DNA of 52,988 bases from Idiomarina sp. GTDB taxonomy: Bacteria > Pseudomonadota > Gammaproteobacteria > Enterobacterales > Alteromonadaceae. Under the pieces are notes generated by a model. It saw only the letters and a list, made by a program, of their open reading frames with translations, searched no databases and had not been told where the DNA came from. Location of the stretch: the NCBI GenBank assembly GCA_020832105.1, contig JAFIFH010000032.1, positions 1 through 52,988 of the forward strand. Reading direction: 5' to 3'. The stretch's first letter is position 1, and every line of letters begins with the position of its first letter. Of the stretch, positions 8,717 to 23,425 are shown one piece after another. A program made the translations under genes and the position numbers.

Positions 8717-8804
8717 GGAGAGGTGGCCGAGCGGCTGAAGGCGCACGCCTGGAAAGTGTGTATACGGAAACGTATCGAGGGTTCGAATCCCTCTCTCTCC
8801 GCCA
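8717..8804 (+). tRNA. tRNA-Ser (anticodon GGA)
   Basis: An 88-nt class II tRNA. Its acceptor stem is GGAGAGG with TCTCTCC (one G-U), its anticodon loop CTGGAAA gives anticodon GGA, its long variable arm is TGTGTATACGGAAACGTATC, its T-arm is GAGGGTTCGAATCCCTC, discriminator G, and CCA is encoded. Confidence 0.96.
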
Positions 8805-8853
8805 AATAACAAGAAAGGCCCCACGCGAAAGCGTGGGGCCTTTCTTGTTATTT
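8804..8853. terminator. Strong bidirectional terminator after tRNA-Ser
   Basis: A perfect 23-bp inverted repeat with loop GAAA starts at the last base of the tRNA. The core is GGCCCCACGC/GCGTGGGGCC, and the flanking A-rich and T-rich parts of the arms make it able to act on either strand. The core CCACGC-GAAA-GCGTGG recurs at 9020-9035. Confidence 0.8.
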
Positions 8854-8891
8854 GTTGGTGTGAGCGGCTTTGGTGAGAACTCTGCGTTCGA

Positions 8892-9035
8892 CCAAATTGC
8901 CAGGAGCAATTTGGGACGCATTCGCGCAGCGAAGGCGCCCGTAGGGCCAGCGCCATGGATGGCGCTGGTCCATCCCTCTCTCAACAGCGCAAAGCGCTGT
9001 GGTTCACGCCGCGGATCTACCACGCGAAAGCGTGG
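8892..9035. other. Run of five consecutive short hairpins, no gene seen
   Basis: The stretch 8854-9167 has no convincing gene. It holds a chain of perfect inverted repeats: CCAAATTGC/GCAATTTGG (8892-8914), TTCGC/GCGAA (8921-8933), CCAGCGCCAT/ATGGCGCTGG (8947-8968), ACAGCGC/GCGCTGT (8984-9000) and CCACGC/GCGTGG (9020-9035). The last repeats the core of the preceding terminator. Open frames across it are a by-product of GC-rich palindromes. It may be a structured RNA tail or a decayed mosaic repeat. Confidence 0.45.
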
Positions 9036-9167
9036 GGCGGCTCTGATTATTGATCCAGAACAACTATCTGGCCGTCGCTGTATGACTCACCCTGAAAGCT
9101 TGATCCGCATCATATCTGTTGTTTTAAAACCTCTTAGAATCTGCTTATGACATTTATATCAGCTTAA

Positions 9168-9189
9168 CGTCAGGCGGAGCCTGACCTAC
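9168..9189 (-). repeat. REP unit (reverse orientation)
   Basis: A single intact unit in reverse orientation: GTAG head, stem GTCAGGC/GCCTGAC, loop TCC on the minus strand. It lies directly before the ribosome binding site of the DUF3149 gene. Confidence 0.9.
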
Positions 9190-9202
9190 GGAGGATAACG
9201 CG

Positions 9203-9343
9203 ATGAGTTTATGGCAGGAGTTTTTTAGAGAGCCGGTGATTTTCTTTTCGTTTACTGGTTTAGCGATTGTGGTCGGCATGTGCATTTTCTACGCGGTGTA
9301 TTTTTACGTGAAGATGGCCAAGGCTGAGCAAGAAAACGGGTAG
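9203..9343 (+). CDS. DUF3149 family small membrane protein (46 residues)
   Basis: A short ORF with a good ribosome binding site (GGAGG 8 nt before the ATG). The sequence starts MSLWQEFFREPVIFFSF and continues through one transmembrane helix (about residues 12-34, ending in a Tyr/Phe-rich stretch), then a charged tail, KMAKAEQENG. The opening W-x-E-L/F-F-x-D/E-P-V pattern matches DUF3149, a family of tiny single-pass proteins of unknown function. Its TAG stop is the head of a REP unit shared with gltD. Confidence 0.75.
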   Translation: MSLWQEFFREPVIFFSFTGLAIVVGMCIFYAVYFYVKMAKAEQENG

Positions 9344-9360
9344 GTCAGGCTCCGCCTGAC

Positions 9361-9363
<3 letters not shown>
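9341..9363. repeat. REP unit providing both stop codons of two convergent genes
   Basis: A perfectly symmetrical unit: TAGGTCAGGC, loop TCC, then GCCTGACCTA. The left TAG (9341-9343) is the stop of the DUF3149 gene. The right CTA (9361-9363) is the complement of the gltD stop TAG. Thus 17 bases separate two convergent reading frames. The hairpin may also act as a shared transcript end. Confidence 0.92.
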
Positions 9364-15307
<5,944 letters not shown>

Positions 15308-15332
15308 ACATCCCCCTTTTAACACTTAAACA

Positions 15333-15361
15333 ACATTAAGCGCAGTCACCGGGCTTGGCAA
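15333..15361 (-). promoter_or_regulatory. Possible gltB promoter
   Basis: On the minus strand TTGCCA (15356-15361), a 17-bp spacer and TAATGT (15333-15338) would start an mRNA about 20 nt before the gltB ATG. It lies in the 118-base gap between hipA and gltB. Confidence 0.4.
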
Positions 15362-15425
15362 TACAGCAAGCCGCAATAAGGGGTATTCGCGGTGTTTATG
15401 GTGGTGGCCGTTATATCAATAAAGG

Positions 15426-16640
15426 CTATTCGAATTTCTTCTTTTTATCGTGCGCGTAGGGCTTAGTTGAGTAACGTTTTCCAGTGGTATGATGGACTGA
15501 GCCTAAAATGGATGCTTTTAGACCATCCATCATTTTAACTTCTGCGCTATCAAAAATGTAATCACGAATACGGTCTGCATACTCCTCAATAATCACTTCA
15601 GAGTTGGCAATGTTATGATTTTTTGCCAGCTTGATGAGTTGACCCTGGTCTGGGAAAAGCTTTATGCCATTAAGCTTCAGCGCCATTTTATTATCGATGG
15701 AGTCGTAGATAAGTGTATGAGTAATATCGTATGGCGGAGTCAGCGTTATCTGCTGTCGGTGCTGATCGTATTGCAGGGCGAAATTTTTTAGATGAGCATC
15801 ACCATTGCCTATCAGGCAGCTAAACACGATATATCGGTACATGCGTTCAACCTGAGAGTCTGACTTGGTATAGGCGTGGGTGGCTTTTAGTAAGGTTTCA
15901 TAACTCGAGCGATACTTGTGATCAGCGGACTTGCCCATCAATACGGTAAAGTCCTCAATGCCGAGGTGCTGGTTGTTTAGCTTGTCGAATCGCTCAGTAA
16001 CAAAACTTTTCAGGTCTTCAGACAGCCAGCTTTGGCTGGGTTGGAGCCCGCAAGCTCGCGCCGCTTCCATACACACATATTCATTGACTGTGAGCAGTGG
16101 GAACTCATCATCAAAGGTTTTGATAATGAAGTCCTCTTGCTGCATCAAGCCGCGCCCGATGGAAGGTTTCGCACTGTCATTGATGGCGCTGACTAACACC
16201 TTTGGCTGCACGCCTGAGACCAGGCCATTCAGGTAATATCGGTCAAGCAGCTGATGGAAGAGGTTCTCTTTGCCTTGCCAATGCAGAATATCATTCAACG
16301 ATAATTGCTCTACGTTGACTTGCTCGATAGAGCTTTGGTAGCCAAGATGGCCAACGCCTTTATCAAACTGTAGTGCAAGCAAATACATGTCATTGACCAA
16401 GGCATGACGTCTTAATTTCTCGCTAATATAATGGCGTACGTACCCCTCAGGTAAGTTTTGGCTGAACACCGGGTGAAGCGCACCATGCTCATAAGGTGTG
16501 CTTTGGTAGTTCATGGTCAGAGAAACAGGGTTGTTGTGGGTATAGGTGAATCGATATTGAGCAGGCTGAACTAATTCACCAGCCGCCGAACCAAAAGCCT
16601 GAACTTCGATGCGATGAACCTTATCAGGGAATTCAGCCAT
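15426..16640 (-). CDS. hipA: HipA-family serine/threonine kinase toxin
   Basis: Type II toxin kinase, 404 residues. In the best known member HipA phosphorylates glutamyl-tRNA synthetase and so induces dormancy. The N-terminal subdomain (about 1-110) is present, so this is not a split HipBST type. The loop with the regulatory phosphosite region is VSGVQPKVLV. Later motifs are FIIKTFDDEFPLLTVNEY, FVTERFDK, the catalytic loop GNGDAHLKNFAL and the metal-binding PPYDITHTLIY. It starts one base inside the hipB stop (TAATG), so the two are translationally coupled. The real target cannot be told from sequence. Confidence 0.9.
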   Translation of the reverse strand: MAEFPDKVHRIEVQAFGSAAGELVQPAQYRFTYTHNNPVSLTMNYQSTPYEHGALHPVFSQNLPEGYVRHYISEKLRRHALVNDMYLLALQFDKGVGHLGYQSSIEQVNVEQLSLNDILHWQGKENLFHQLLDRYYLNGLVSGVQPKVLVSAINDSAKPSIGRGLMQQEDFIIKTFDDEFPLLTVNEYVCMEAARACGLQPSQSWLSEDLKSFVTERFDKLNNQHLGIEDFTVLMGKSADHKYRSSYETLLKATHAYTKSDSQVERMYRYIVFSCLIGNGDAHLKNFALQYDQHRQQITLTPPYDITHTLIYDSIDNKMALKLNGIKLFPDQGQLIKLAKNHNIANSEVIIEEYADRIRDYIFDSAEVKMMDGLKASILGSVHHTTGKRYSTKPYAHDKKKKFE

Positions 16641-16888
16641 TAGTCATCCCCAAACAACGCTGAGAGTTCGTCCAGTTGAGGCAGGTTATCGGTTTCTTCA
16701 ACAATCAGCAGACGCAGCCGGAGGACTTCGAGGTATTTACGTAAGTACTTTATACCCCCAGTGAAGTTACCTTTTTCCATAGCGATGATCTGATTGCGGC
16801 TGAGACCAGTCAGGTCAGAGACCTGTTGTTGGGTCCAGCCTCGTTGTTTACGTTTCTTTTCAAGAAGCGAACCATCGTACCAATGCAT
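16640..16888 (-). CDS. hipB: HipB-like XRE-family antitoxin
   Basis: An 82-residue helix-turn-helix protein. The XRE domain spans about residues 8-60: EKKRKQRGWTQQQVSDLTGL then SRNQIIAMEKGNFTGG. An acidic C-terminal tail (LPQLDELSALFGDD) could contact the toxin. It is the first gene of the operon, 24 nt or so after the predicted transcript start, and it probably represses its own promoter through the two identical palindromes upstream. Confidence 0.88.
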   Translation of the reverse strand: MHWYDGSLLEKKRKQRGWTQQQVSDLTGLSRNQIIAMEKGNFTGGIKYLRKYLEVLRLRLLIVEETDNLPQLDELSALFGDD

Positions 16889-16915
16889 AACGTCGACCTT
16901 TGTGGTGTCGTGATA

Positions 16916-16972
16916 GTTAATATATGTTAACTATGAGCCAGCGTCAAAGCATAAGGTTAATATATGTTAACC
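16916..16972 (-). promoter_or_regulatory. hipBA promoter with twin operators
   Basis: Two exact copies of GTTAATATATGTTAAC (16916-16931 and 16956-16971) have start points exactly 40 bp apart, about four helical turns. On the minus strand TTGACG (16942-16947), a 17-bp spacer and TATATT (16919-16924) form a good promoter. One palindrome covers the -10 and the other lies just upstream of the -35. This is the layout expected for HipB autorepression with cooperative binding on one DNA face. Confidence 0.8.
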
Positions 16973-17009
16973 TTTCACTTCAAGCTATAGGCGCCTGCAG
17001 TAAGGTAAC

Positions 17010-18377
17010 TCACACCATAATCATGACCACGAAGCTGGTGATGAAAGCGAGGATGACATTGAGTACCACGCCTTCACGGGTCATCTGTTTGATGGTGACC
17101 ATGTTGGATGAAAACACGATGGAATTGGGGGCGGTGGCGACTGGCAAACAAAACGCGCAGCTACAGGCGACCACCGCGGGGATCATTAACAGCTCAAGTG
17201 GCAGGCCGGCAGCGATGGCAGTGGATGCGAGGATCGGCATCAACAAGGTTGCAGTGGCGGTATTGGAGGTGATTTCAGTGAGAAAGGATACCGACAAACC
17301 AAGTAGCAACACCAGTAGCCAGGCAGGCAGTGTGGTGTAAGCGGCGAGGGCGCCACCAATAATCTCACTGAGCCCACTTTGCATAAAGCCCTCGGCCAGG
17401 CAAATACCACCGGCAAACAGCAACAAAATGCCCCAGGGTATATCTACAGCGCGCTCCCAGGTGAGTAAGCGCCCACCGCTACCGTTAGACACCAGAAACA
17501 TGGCGACCACACCGGCCAGGGCGACTGTAGCATCCCCCATAAACGGCAAGCCGAATAAGGCCATCCAGCCGCCGAACGGTTCACCGCGGGTGACCCACAA
17601 CAGCACCACGCTGCCGAACACCATCAGCGCGCGCTTTTCGTGGGTGGTAAACGGACCGACTTGCTTAAGCTGCACCGGCTCTTCAAGCTTAAGGCCTCGG
17701 GTTAGCCAGAGAGCAATCACCGGAATACCGATCAGGACAATGGGTAGTCCAAAGCTCATCCAGCGTACGAAGCCAAACTCTTCGCCACTAAAGGTTTGAT
17801 ACACCGAGGCGAAAATTAAATTAGGTGGGGTGCCGATTAAGGTGGCAACCCCTCCCAACGAGGCGGCATAGGCCAGACCGAGCAACAACGCGATTTTAAA
17901 GCGCGGGTTGTTGCTGGCGGTGGCAATGGCGACCGCCACTGGTAACAAAGCAAGCACTGACGCGGTGTTTGATATCCACATGGACAAGAACGCCACCGCA
18001 GCCATAAAGGCAAACACGATGAGCTTACCGTTCTGGCCACCAAGGCGACTGACCAGGCTTAGCGCAATACGCTCATGCACCCCTGAGTATTCGATGCCCC
18101 GGGCAAGCATAAAGGCGCCCATAAACAGAATAATGACATGGTTGCCCACCGCCAGCGTCGCTTCCTGATAGGGCATGATATTACCCAGCGGCAGCAACAC
18201 AAAGGGTAACAGCGAGGTGGCCGGAATCGGGATGGCCTCGGAGATCCACCACCAGGCAACCCAGACGGTCACCCCTAGTGTCCAGGCTGCAGGTTCGGGC
18301 ATGGCAAAATGCAACGCGACAAAATAAGCGATGACTGCGGCGACAGGGCCGGCAAACTGGTGGATGGTATTATTCAT
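17010..18377 (-). CDS. DASS/SLC13 family sodium:anion (dicarboxylate) symporter
   Basis: Inner-membrane carrier, 455 residues, about 11 hydrophobic segments. The two hallmark SNT motifs of the divalent anion:sodium family are present: MWISNTASVLALLPVAVAI (about 135-153) and TEITSNTATATLLMPIL (about 370-386). Substrates in the family are C4-dicarboxylates, citrate or sulfate; which one applies here is not readable. It lies downstream of the Mrp operon on the same strand with a 116-base gap, so it may be separately transcribed. Confidence 0.88.
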   Translation of the reverse strand: MNNTIHQFAGPVAAVIAYFVALHFAMPEPAAWTLGVTVWVAWWWISEAIPIPATSLLPFVLLPLGNIMPYQEATLAVGNHVIILFMGAFMLARGIEYSGVHERIALSLVSRLGGQNGKLIVFAFMAAVAFLSMWISNTASVLALLPVAVAIATASNNPRFKIALLLGLAYAASLGGVATLIGTPPNLIFASVYQTFSGEEFGFVRWMSFGLPIVLIGIPVIALWLTRGLKLEEPVQLKQVGPFTTHEKRALMVFGSVVLLWVTRGEPFGGWMALFGLPFMGDATVALAGVVAMFLVSNGSGGRLLTWERAVDIPWGILLLFAGGICLAEGFMQSGLSEIIGGALAAYTTLPAWLLVLLLGLSVSFLTEITSNTATATLLMPILASTAIAAGLPLELLMIPAVVACSCAFCLPVATAPNSIVFSSNMVTIKQMTREGVVLNVILAFITSFVVMIMV

Positions 18378-18493
18378 TTTTATAGTTCTGTCAGTAAATT
18401 GTCGGAGGTCATGTGGTGATGACTAAATGCGTTCTTAGATACAGTGAACCATCAGCGCTAAGCATATGCAAAATATAAGCATTCACCACTATT

Positions 18494-20023
18494 TTAACGC
18501 TGCAAGCGTTTCAGTAACGGATAGGCCGCGGCTGCTACCGCTATGGGCCAGGCACTTTCCCAAAGCGCGGTAAAGGTCAGGGTGTTACTGATAGACAAAC
18601 CAATGGGCATCAACCAGACCAGCACCAGGCTGGCAAATACACTCAATATAACCGCAGCTGACATGTATTTATTGCCGGGGTGGATCATGGTGGTGCCATG
18701 CACTCGAGCCGCATTGGAGCTTTGATCTTCTGGCTCACCGAGATGAGCGGCGCGGGGAATGGTCACCTTGAGCTGGTCATTCACCAAGTCCACAAAGCGG
18801 AGCATCAGCAAGGTGGTGGCTGTGGCGGCAAAAGTGAGCAGGAATACCAGAGTGCTCATGTCAGTTTCATAGGCTTCGCCTTTGAGCAGATACTTAGCCG
18901 CGCCACCAGAGCTTAACGGCACGCCAATCAAGCTCAGCGCAGGCAATGCAATCAGCGCCAGAATCATCCAGCGGCGCAGTTTACCCGGGTGTGACACCAG
19001 CCCCACGGTTAAGAACAGCGCGCCTTTGGCCAGCCCGTGGTGGACCATAAACGCAATCAGCGCAATCAGCACCCCGGGCCACAGCGCGGGCATCAGTAGG
19101 GCAAGGCCGACCATGGTGGTCATCAGGCCCATTTGGCTAATACTAGAATAGGCCAGCACCGCCTTAGGTTTAAGTTGCACCACCCCAAGTAACGCCGCCA
19201 AAAAAGATGCCGCGAGGCCAAGAGCGATGACCACATAGGCAAAGTTGGTCAAGCTCATTAGCTCAGCGTAATCGGCACCCAGCGGTAATACCTGCATCCA
19301 GGCAATTAAGCCGGCTTTGATCATCGCGCCGCTTAGCACCGCACTGGCAGGGGTCGGCGCTACCGGGTGGGCCAAGGGTAGCCAAAAATGCAAACCAAGC
19401 ACCCCGGCTTTTACCCCAAAGCCGGCAAAGAGTAACGCCGCGATAACGACACCGTGCTCGTGCTCGGCAATTGCCAGCGGCACGTAATACAGCATCGGCT
19501 CCACGGTACCTGGAATAATGGCGATAAAGCCGGCGAGAATCATCACCTCGCCCATAATAGCCATGATCATATAAATTTTACCCGCGCGCAGCGCGTCTCG
19601 CTGCAGGGTATGCACCACCAGGCCATAACCGGCAAAGGTCATCAGCGCAAAGCCGGTGTAAAAGCTGGCGATGTCCTGGGCCATGATCAGCGCAAAATTA
19701 CCCACCATGGTCAGCAACCAGAACAGGGTATAGCGTCGTAGGGCGGTTGGTTCCATGTAGCCGTAGGCAAACAGCCCGGCAATCAGCCACAACAGCGAGG
19801 TCATCATTAATAGCGGGCGTGACATATCGTCCAGGCGCCACACCAAGCCAAACAACAAGTCAGGAACCTGCAGTGTGCTGTCAGGCGCAAACAAGGTGGC
19901 GGCTAATGCGCCCAGCGGCGCGCTGACGATCCACCACCAGCTGTAACGTTCGGTTTTGCGCCAGGCAAAAACAGCCAGCAGCAAGATAGGGTAAAAGGTA
20001 ATCGCCAGCAACCAGATACTCAT
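18494..20023 (-). CDS. Proton-translocating antiporter-like subunit (NuoL/M/N-MrpA/D superfamily), last gene of the Mrp-like operon
   Basis: Polytopic protein of 509 residues with the antiporter-module signature around residues 125-250: YTGFALMTFAGYGLVVHTL, then HFWLPLAHPVAPTPASAVLSG and MIKAGLIAW, and a second motif, AYSSISQMGLMTTMVG. It is the third antiporter-type subunit of the operon and overlaps the previous one by 4 bases. The C-terminal part is extended relative to MrpD. By homology it carries a proton or sodium path, but its individual role is unknown. Confidence 0.85.
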   Translation of the reverse strand: MSIWLLAITFYPILLLAVFAWRKTERYSWWWIVSAPLGALAATLFAPDSTLQVPDLLFGLVWRLDDMSRPLLMMTSLLWLIAGLFAYGYMEPTALRRYTLFWLLTMVGNFALIMAQDIASFYTGFALMTFAGYGLVVHTLQRDALRAGKIYMIMAIMGEVMILAGFIAIIPGTVEPMLYYVPLAIAEHEHGVVIAALLFAGFGVKAGVLGLHFWLPLAHPVAPTPASAVLSGAMIKAGLIAWMQVLPLGADYAELMSLTNFAYVVIALGLAASFLAALLGVVQLKPKAVLAYSSISQMGLMTTMVGLALLMPALWPGVLIALIAFMVHHGLAKGALFLTVGLVSHPGKLRRWMILALIALPALSLIGVPLSSGGAAKYLLKGEAYETDMSTLVFLLTFAATATTLLMLRFVDLVNDQLKVTIPRAAHLGEPEDQSSNAARVHGTTMIHPGNKYMSAAVILSVFASLVLVWLMPIGLSISNTLTFTALWESAWPIAVAAAAYPLLKRLQR

Positions 20024-21528
20024 GGCAGATACTCCCTGACCGCAATCATCTCAGCCCAGCTTAGTGGGCTCCAGCCAGCGGCTGCGAGCATGCCAGCGCC
20101 GAGGCTGAACACCGCGGTGATAATCGCCGGCCACAACAGCCAGGGGTTGGTTTCAAACCGTTGAAACGGAATCTGCTCATTGGGCCATTCAGCCGGGGCT
20201 TTGCCAAACCACAGCCGATGCACAATAGGTAAGAAATACATCGCATTGAGTGCCGAGCTAACCAGCAACACCCCGAGCACCCAGGGTACGCCAGCTTCTA
20301 TTGCGCCCCAGCCCAGGTACCACTTGGAAATAAAGCCAGCGGTAGGGGGGATGCCAATCATCCCTAGCGCGCCAATGGTAAAGGCGACACTGGTTAAGGG
20401 CATGCGCCTGCCCACCCCATCAAGGTCTTTGATTTTTTTCACCCCCAAGGTCTCTGCAAAGAGCCCGGCACAGAAGAACAGGGTGACCTTCATGATCCCC
20501 TGATGGAGTAAATGCACCAACCCACCAATGGTGCCAATGGGGCCGAACAGGGTCAGGCCGACGATAATATAAGACACCTGCGACACCGTAGAAAACGCCA
20601 GGCGTTTCTTTAAGTCTGTTTGCCTGATGGCCTGCACCGAGCCATATAAAATGGTGAAACAGGCGACGGCGGCCAGCGGAATTAACAGGCCGAGGGTTTG
20701 TGAGAATTCGACACCGTAAACGTTGTAAATCACCCGCACAATACCAAAGGCACCGGCTTTGACCACCGCAACTGCGTGCAGCAAAGCGCTCACCGGCGCT
20801 GGCGCGACCATGGCTTTAGGCAGCCAGCCGTGGAGCGGCACAATGGCCGCTTTGACCCCGAGCCCCATGATCAGCAGAATAAAAATAATCGTCAGTGAGG
20901 TATACAGCGCTGGGTCTGCATCGCGCAGCACGCCGGTCTCAGCAAAATCAAAGGCACCGACCAGCGAGTGCAACCAGGCGATACCCAGTAGCAGCACTGC
21001 CCCGCCGGCCATGGTGTAAATCAGGTAGGTGCGGCCGGAATCCAGCGCTTCTTTGGTCCCTTTATGAACCACCAGTGGATACGTAGACAGGGTCAATAAC
21101 TCAAAGAAAATCAGGAAGGTAAACAGGTTGCCGGCCATGGCAATGCCCATGGTGCTGGCCACACATAAACTGAAGAAGCCAAAGAAACGACCGCGGTTCG
21201 GCGTGCCGCGTAAATAGCCCATGGCGTAGATCGTGGTAAATAACCATAGCAGCGATGACAAACCGGCAAACAACAAGGAAAGCGCATCTGCGCGTAGCAC
21301 AAAGTCAATGTCACCAATCAGGTTAAAGCGGGTCTCAAAGGTTTGTTCAAAATAAACCCCCACAATCATCAGCGCGACTAAGGCAATTTTAAATACTGAA
21401 GCAAGCAGGTTAAAGCTGCCGCGCAGCACGTTGCGCTCATCTGGCAGTACAAAGATAAAAATGGCCGACACTACTGAGGTACCAAGCACCAGCAGGGGTA
21501 ACCAGAAACTCCACTCGCCGATATTCAT
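20020..21528 (-). CDS. NuoM/MrpD-like proton-translocating antiporter subunit
   Basis: A membrane protein of 502 residues and about 14 hydrophobic segments in the NADH-quinone oxidoreductase/Mrp superfamily. Signature stretches are MAGNLFTFLIFFELLTLSTYPLVVHKG, the ion-path motif HGWLPKAMVAPAPVSALLHA followed by VVKAGAFGIVRV, and RLAFSTVSQVSYIIVGL. The quoted residues include the conserved Glu of helix 5 and Lys of helix 7/8 of the family. It overlaps both neighbours by 4 bases. It is a second paralogue besides the MrpD gene just upstream. Confidence 0.87.
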   Translation of the reverse strand: MNIGEWSFWLPLLVLGTSVVSAIFIFVLPDERNVLRGSFNLLASVFKIALVALMIVGVYFEQTFETRFNLIGDIDFVLRADALSLLFAGLSSLLWLFTTIYAMGYLRGTPNRGRFFGFFSLCVASTMGIAMAGNLFTFLIFFELLTLSTYPLVVHKGTKEALDSGRTYLIYTMAGGAVLLLGIAWLHSLVGAFDFAETGVLRDADPALYTSLTIIFILLIMGLGVKAAIVPLHGWLPKAMVAPAPVSALLHAVAVVKAGAFGIVRVIYNVYGVEFSQTLGLLIPLAAVACFTILYGSVQAIRQTDLKKRLAFSTVSQVSYIIVGLTLFGPIGTIGGLVHLLHQGIMKVTLFFCAGLFAETLGVKKIKDLDGVGRRMPLTSVAFTIGALGMIGIPPTAGFISKWYLGWGAIEAGVPWVLGVLLVSSALNAMYFLPIVHRLWFGKAPAEWPNEQIPFQRFETNPWLLWPAIITAVFSLGAGMLAAAGWSPLSWAEMIAVREYLP

Positions 21529-23003
21529 GGGCTGACCCCCTCTAGGGCGCCATTTTCCAGTTGCGGTAAGCTGAGTAGCTCAATGGGTAAGGCCGCGGCG
21601 AAGCCAAGGCCGATAGCAATCGCCGCAAGCAACAATGCGCTGACTTCAAGGCCCCAGTGGGCACGGGCCACAACGCCTTTACCCTGGTCGATGGCTTGCT
21701 GATCAAATGACACCCGGAACACTTTAAAAATATAGGTGGCAGTGAGCAGGCTGCCCAGGCTAAGTACTATCACCCAGTGCCACTGACCACTGGTCATTGC
21801 GCTTTGCAGCATCAGCCACTTGGCGTTAAAGCCACCGCTGGGCGGCAGCCCCATCAGGCTCACCCCAGCCAGGCCAAAGGCAAACAATGACAGCGGAATA
21901 CGGGTAGAGATACCCGCTAAGGCACTGATTTGCTTACTGCCGACCGCCAGTACCAGGGTGCCCACGCTTAAGAACATCGCCGCCTTGGCGAAGGCGTGGG
22001 CGACTAAATGCAGCATCCCCCCTTGCCAGGCGAGCATCGCGGCGGCAGGGCTGGTGCCTGTTGCCAGCGGAAAGACCAACATTAAATAGCCAAGCTGAGC
22101 CACGGTGGAGTAGGCCACCAGCATTTTAATCTCTTTTTGCTGCAAGGCTTTGAAGCCACCATAAAAGATCGCACTGGCGCCGAGCACACCTAGTAATTGC
22201 GCCCCGGCAACCGGCAGTAAGCCACTGCCAGCGTCGAGCCATAAGCGGGCGAGAATATAAAACGATGATTTGACCACCAGCGCTGAGAGCAGGGCACTGA
22301 CCGGTGCCAGTGCACCGCCGTGGGCAGGTGGCAACCAGGCGTGCAACGGGAAAATAGCGGTTTTGACCAATAAACCTAAGGTCATTAATAATAACGCAGC
22401 CTGGGTGGTCCAGTTATTCTCCATCAACTGGCTCAGTTGCTGCATGTCCAGGGTGCCGTAGGCGCTATATAACAAGGCGACCCCAAGCAGATACCCAAGT
22501 GAACCAAGCAGGGCGGCGTATAAGTAGCGCAGGCCGGCAGCCAGCGCGTTACGTTTGCCACTTAGGGTGACCATACCCACAGCCGCCAGGGTTACCAGCT
22601 CTAAGCCCACATACAGATTAAACAAGTCCCCCGCCAGCCAGATACCATTCAGCGCGGCGAGCAAAAACCAGAACAATGGCCAGAAGTAGCGTTTCTCATG
22701 AGGGTGGGCGCGTAAATAGAACAACGCATAGACCGCACAAATGATCGCAATCAGTGCCGTCATCGCCAACAAGGTTACGGTCAAGCCATCCGCCACTAAG
22801 GTGATACCGAGTGGGGCCATCCAATCGCCAATCGCGTAGCGGGCGGCACCATCCAGTTGTACCGAGCGCCATAGCAATGCTGAGGCAATTAATTGCACCA
22901 GCATGCCAAGTACCGCGATAGGCCCTAATGGTAGGCGCGGTAGCAACAGGCTGATGAGCGCCCAGGCCAGGGGGATAACCAGCAATAAAGGGATCAAGTT
23001 CAT
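21525..23003 (-). CDS. mrpD: Na+/H+ antiporter subunit D (MrpD/MnhD-like)
   Basis: A 492-residue antiporter-type subunit. Motifs are LNGIWLAGDLFNLYVGLELVTLAAVGMVTL, HAWLPPAHGGALAPVSALLS plus VVKSSFYIL, and LVAYSTVAQLGYLMLV. Position between MrpC and the next subunit supports the D assignment. ATGA-type 4-base overlaps on both sides indicate translational coupling. In Mrp complexes the D subunit forms one of the proton or cation paths. Confidence 0.88.
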   Translation of the reverse strand: MNLIPLLLVIPLAWALISLLLPRLPLGPIAVLGMLVQLIASALLWRSVQLDGAARYAIGDWMAPLGITLVADGLTVTLLAMTALIAIICAVYALFYLRAHPHEKRYFWPLFWFLLAALNGIWLAGDLFNLYVGLELVTLAAVGMVTLSGKRNALAAGLRYLYAALLGSLGYLLGVALLYSAYGTLDMQQLSQLMENNWTTQAALLLMTLGLLVKTAIFPLHAWLPPAHGGALAPVSALLSALVVKSSFYILARLWLDAGSGLLPVAGAQLLGVLGASAIFYGGFKALQQKEIKMLVAYSTVAQLGYLMLVFPLATGTSPAAAMLAWQGGMLHLVAHAFAKAAMFLSVGTLVLAVGSKQISALAGISTRIPLSLFAFGLAGVSLMGLPPSGGFNAKWLMLQSAMTSGQWHWVIVLSLGSLLTATYIFKVFRVSFDQQAIDQGKGVVARAHWGLEVSALLLAAIAIGLGFAAALPIELLSLPQLENGALEGVSP

Positions 23004-23425
23004 TGGTCACCCTTGCTAGCTGATGGTTTGGCTGGGGCCTCGTCATCGGACTGTAATGCGTCCTGTAACGAGTTGATATTGTCCTTCATGGTGTCCGACG
23101 CGTGATCTTCGTTTTGAGTCGGCTCTTCTATTTGGTATTCGTCCAGTTCCACCTGTCCGCTGACACTGTAAAAACGGCGGAAGATAATCAGCGCCAGCGC
23201 AGTGGCAGACACCGCAACCACAATACCGGTGAGCACCAGGGCCTGGGGCACCGGATCTGTCTCACGCTGATGCTGGGCCATGCCCACCATCACTAGAAAC
23301 ACCCCGGACCCCATAATGTTAAAGGCGAGAATACGTCTTAACAGGTGTACCTGGCGAAAAAAGGTAAAGGCGGCCAACGCAATCAGTGCCACCCCCATGA
23401 GCGCAAACCAAAGATCACTGGTCAT
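23000..23425 (-). CDS. mrpC: Na+/H+ antiporter subunit C (MrpC/MnhC, NuoK-like)
   Basis: A 141-residue protein. Three transmembrane helices fill residues 5-110, with the NuoK/MrpC stretch LAFNIMGSGVFLVMVGMAQ and PVPQALVLTGIVVAVSATALALIIFRR. A hydrophilic acidic C-terminal tail (about 115-141) is longer than usual. It sits between the DUF4040-MrpB gene (11-base overlap) and mrpD (4-base overlap). Confidence 0.9.
   Translation of the reverse strand: MTSDLWFALMGVALIALAAFTFFRQVHLLRRILAFNIMGSGVFLVMVGMAQHQRETDPVPQALVLTGIVVAVSATALALIIFRRFYSVSGQVELDEYQIEEPTQNEDHASDTMKDNINSLQDALQSDDEAPAKPSASKGDQ

Noticed and set aside
6194..8804. tRNA genes as attachment sites of an integrated island
   Set aside because: No integrase, no tRNA fragment as direct repeat, and the genes around are core functions.
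8677..9150. 157-residue ORF across tRNA-Ser
   Set aside because: It translates the tRNA and the hairpin chain; the opposite-strand frames there are equally artificial.
15426..16888. Three-gene HipBST system
   Set aside because: Only two genes are present and HipA carries its own N-terminal subdomain, so it is a regular HipBA.
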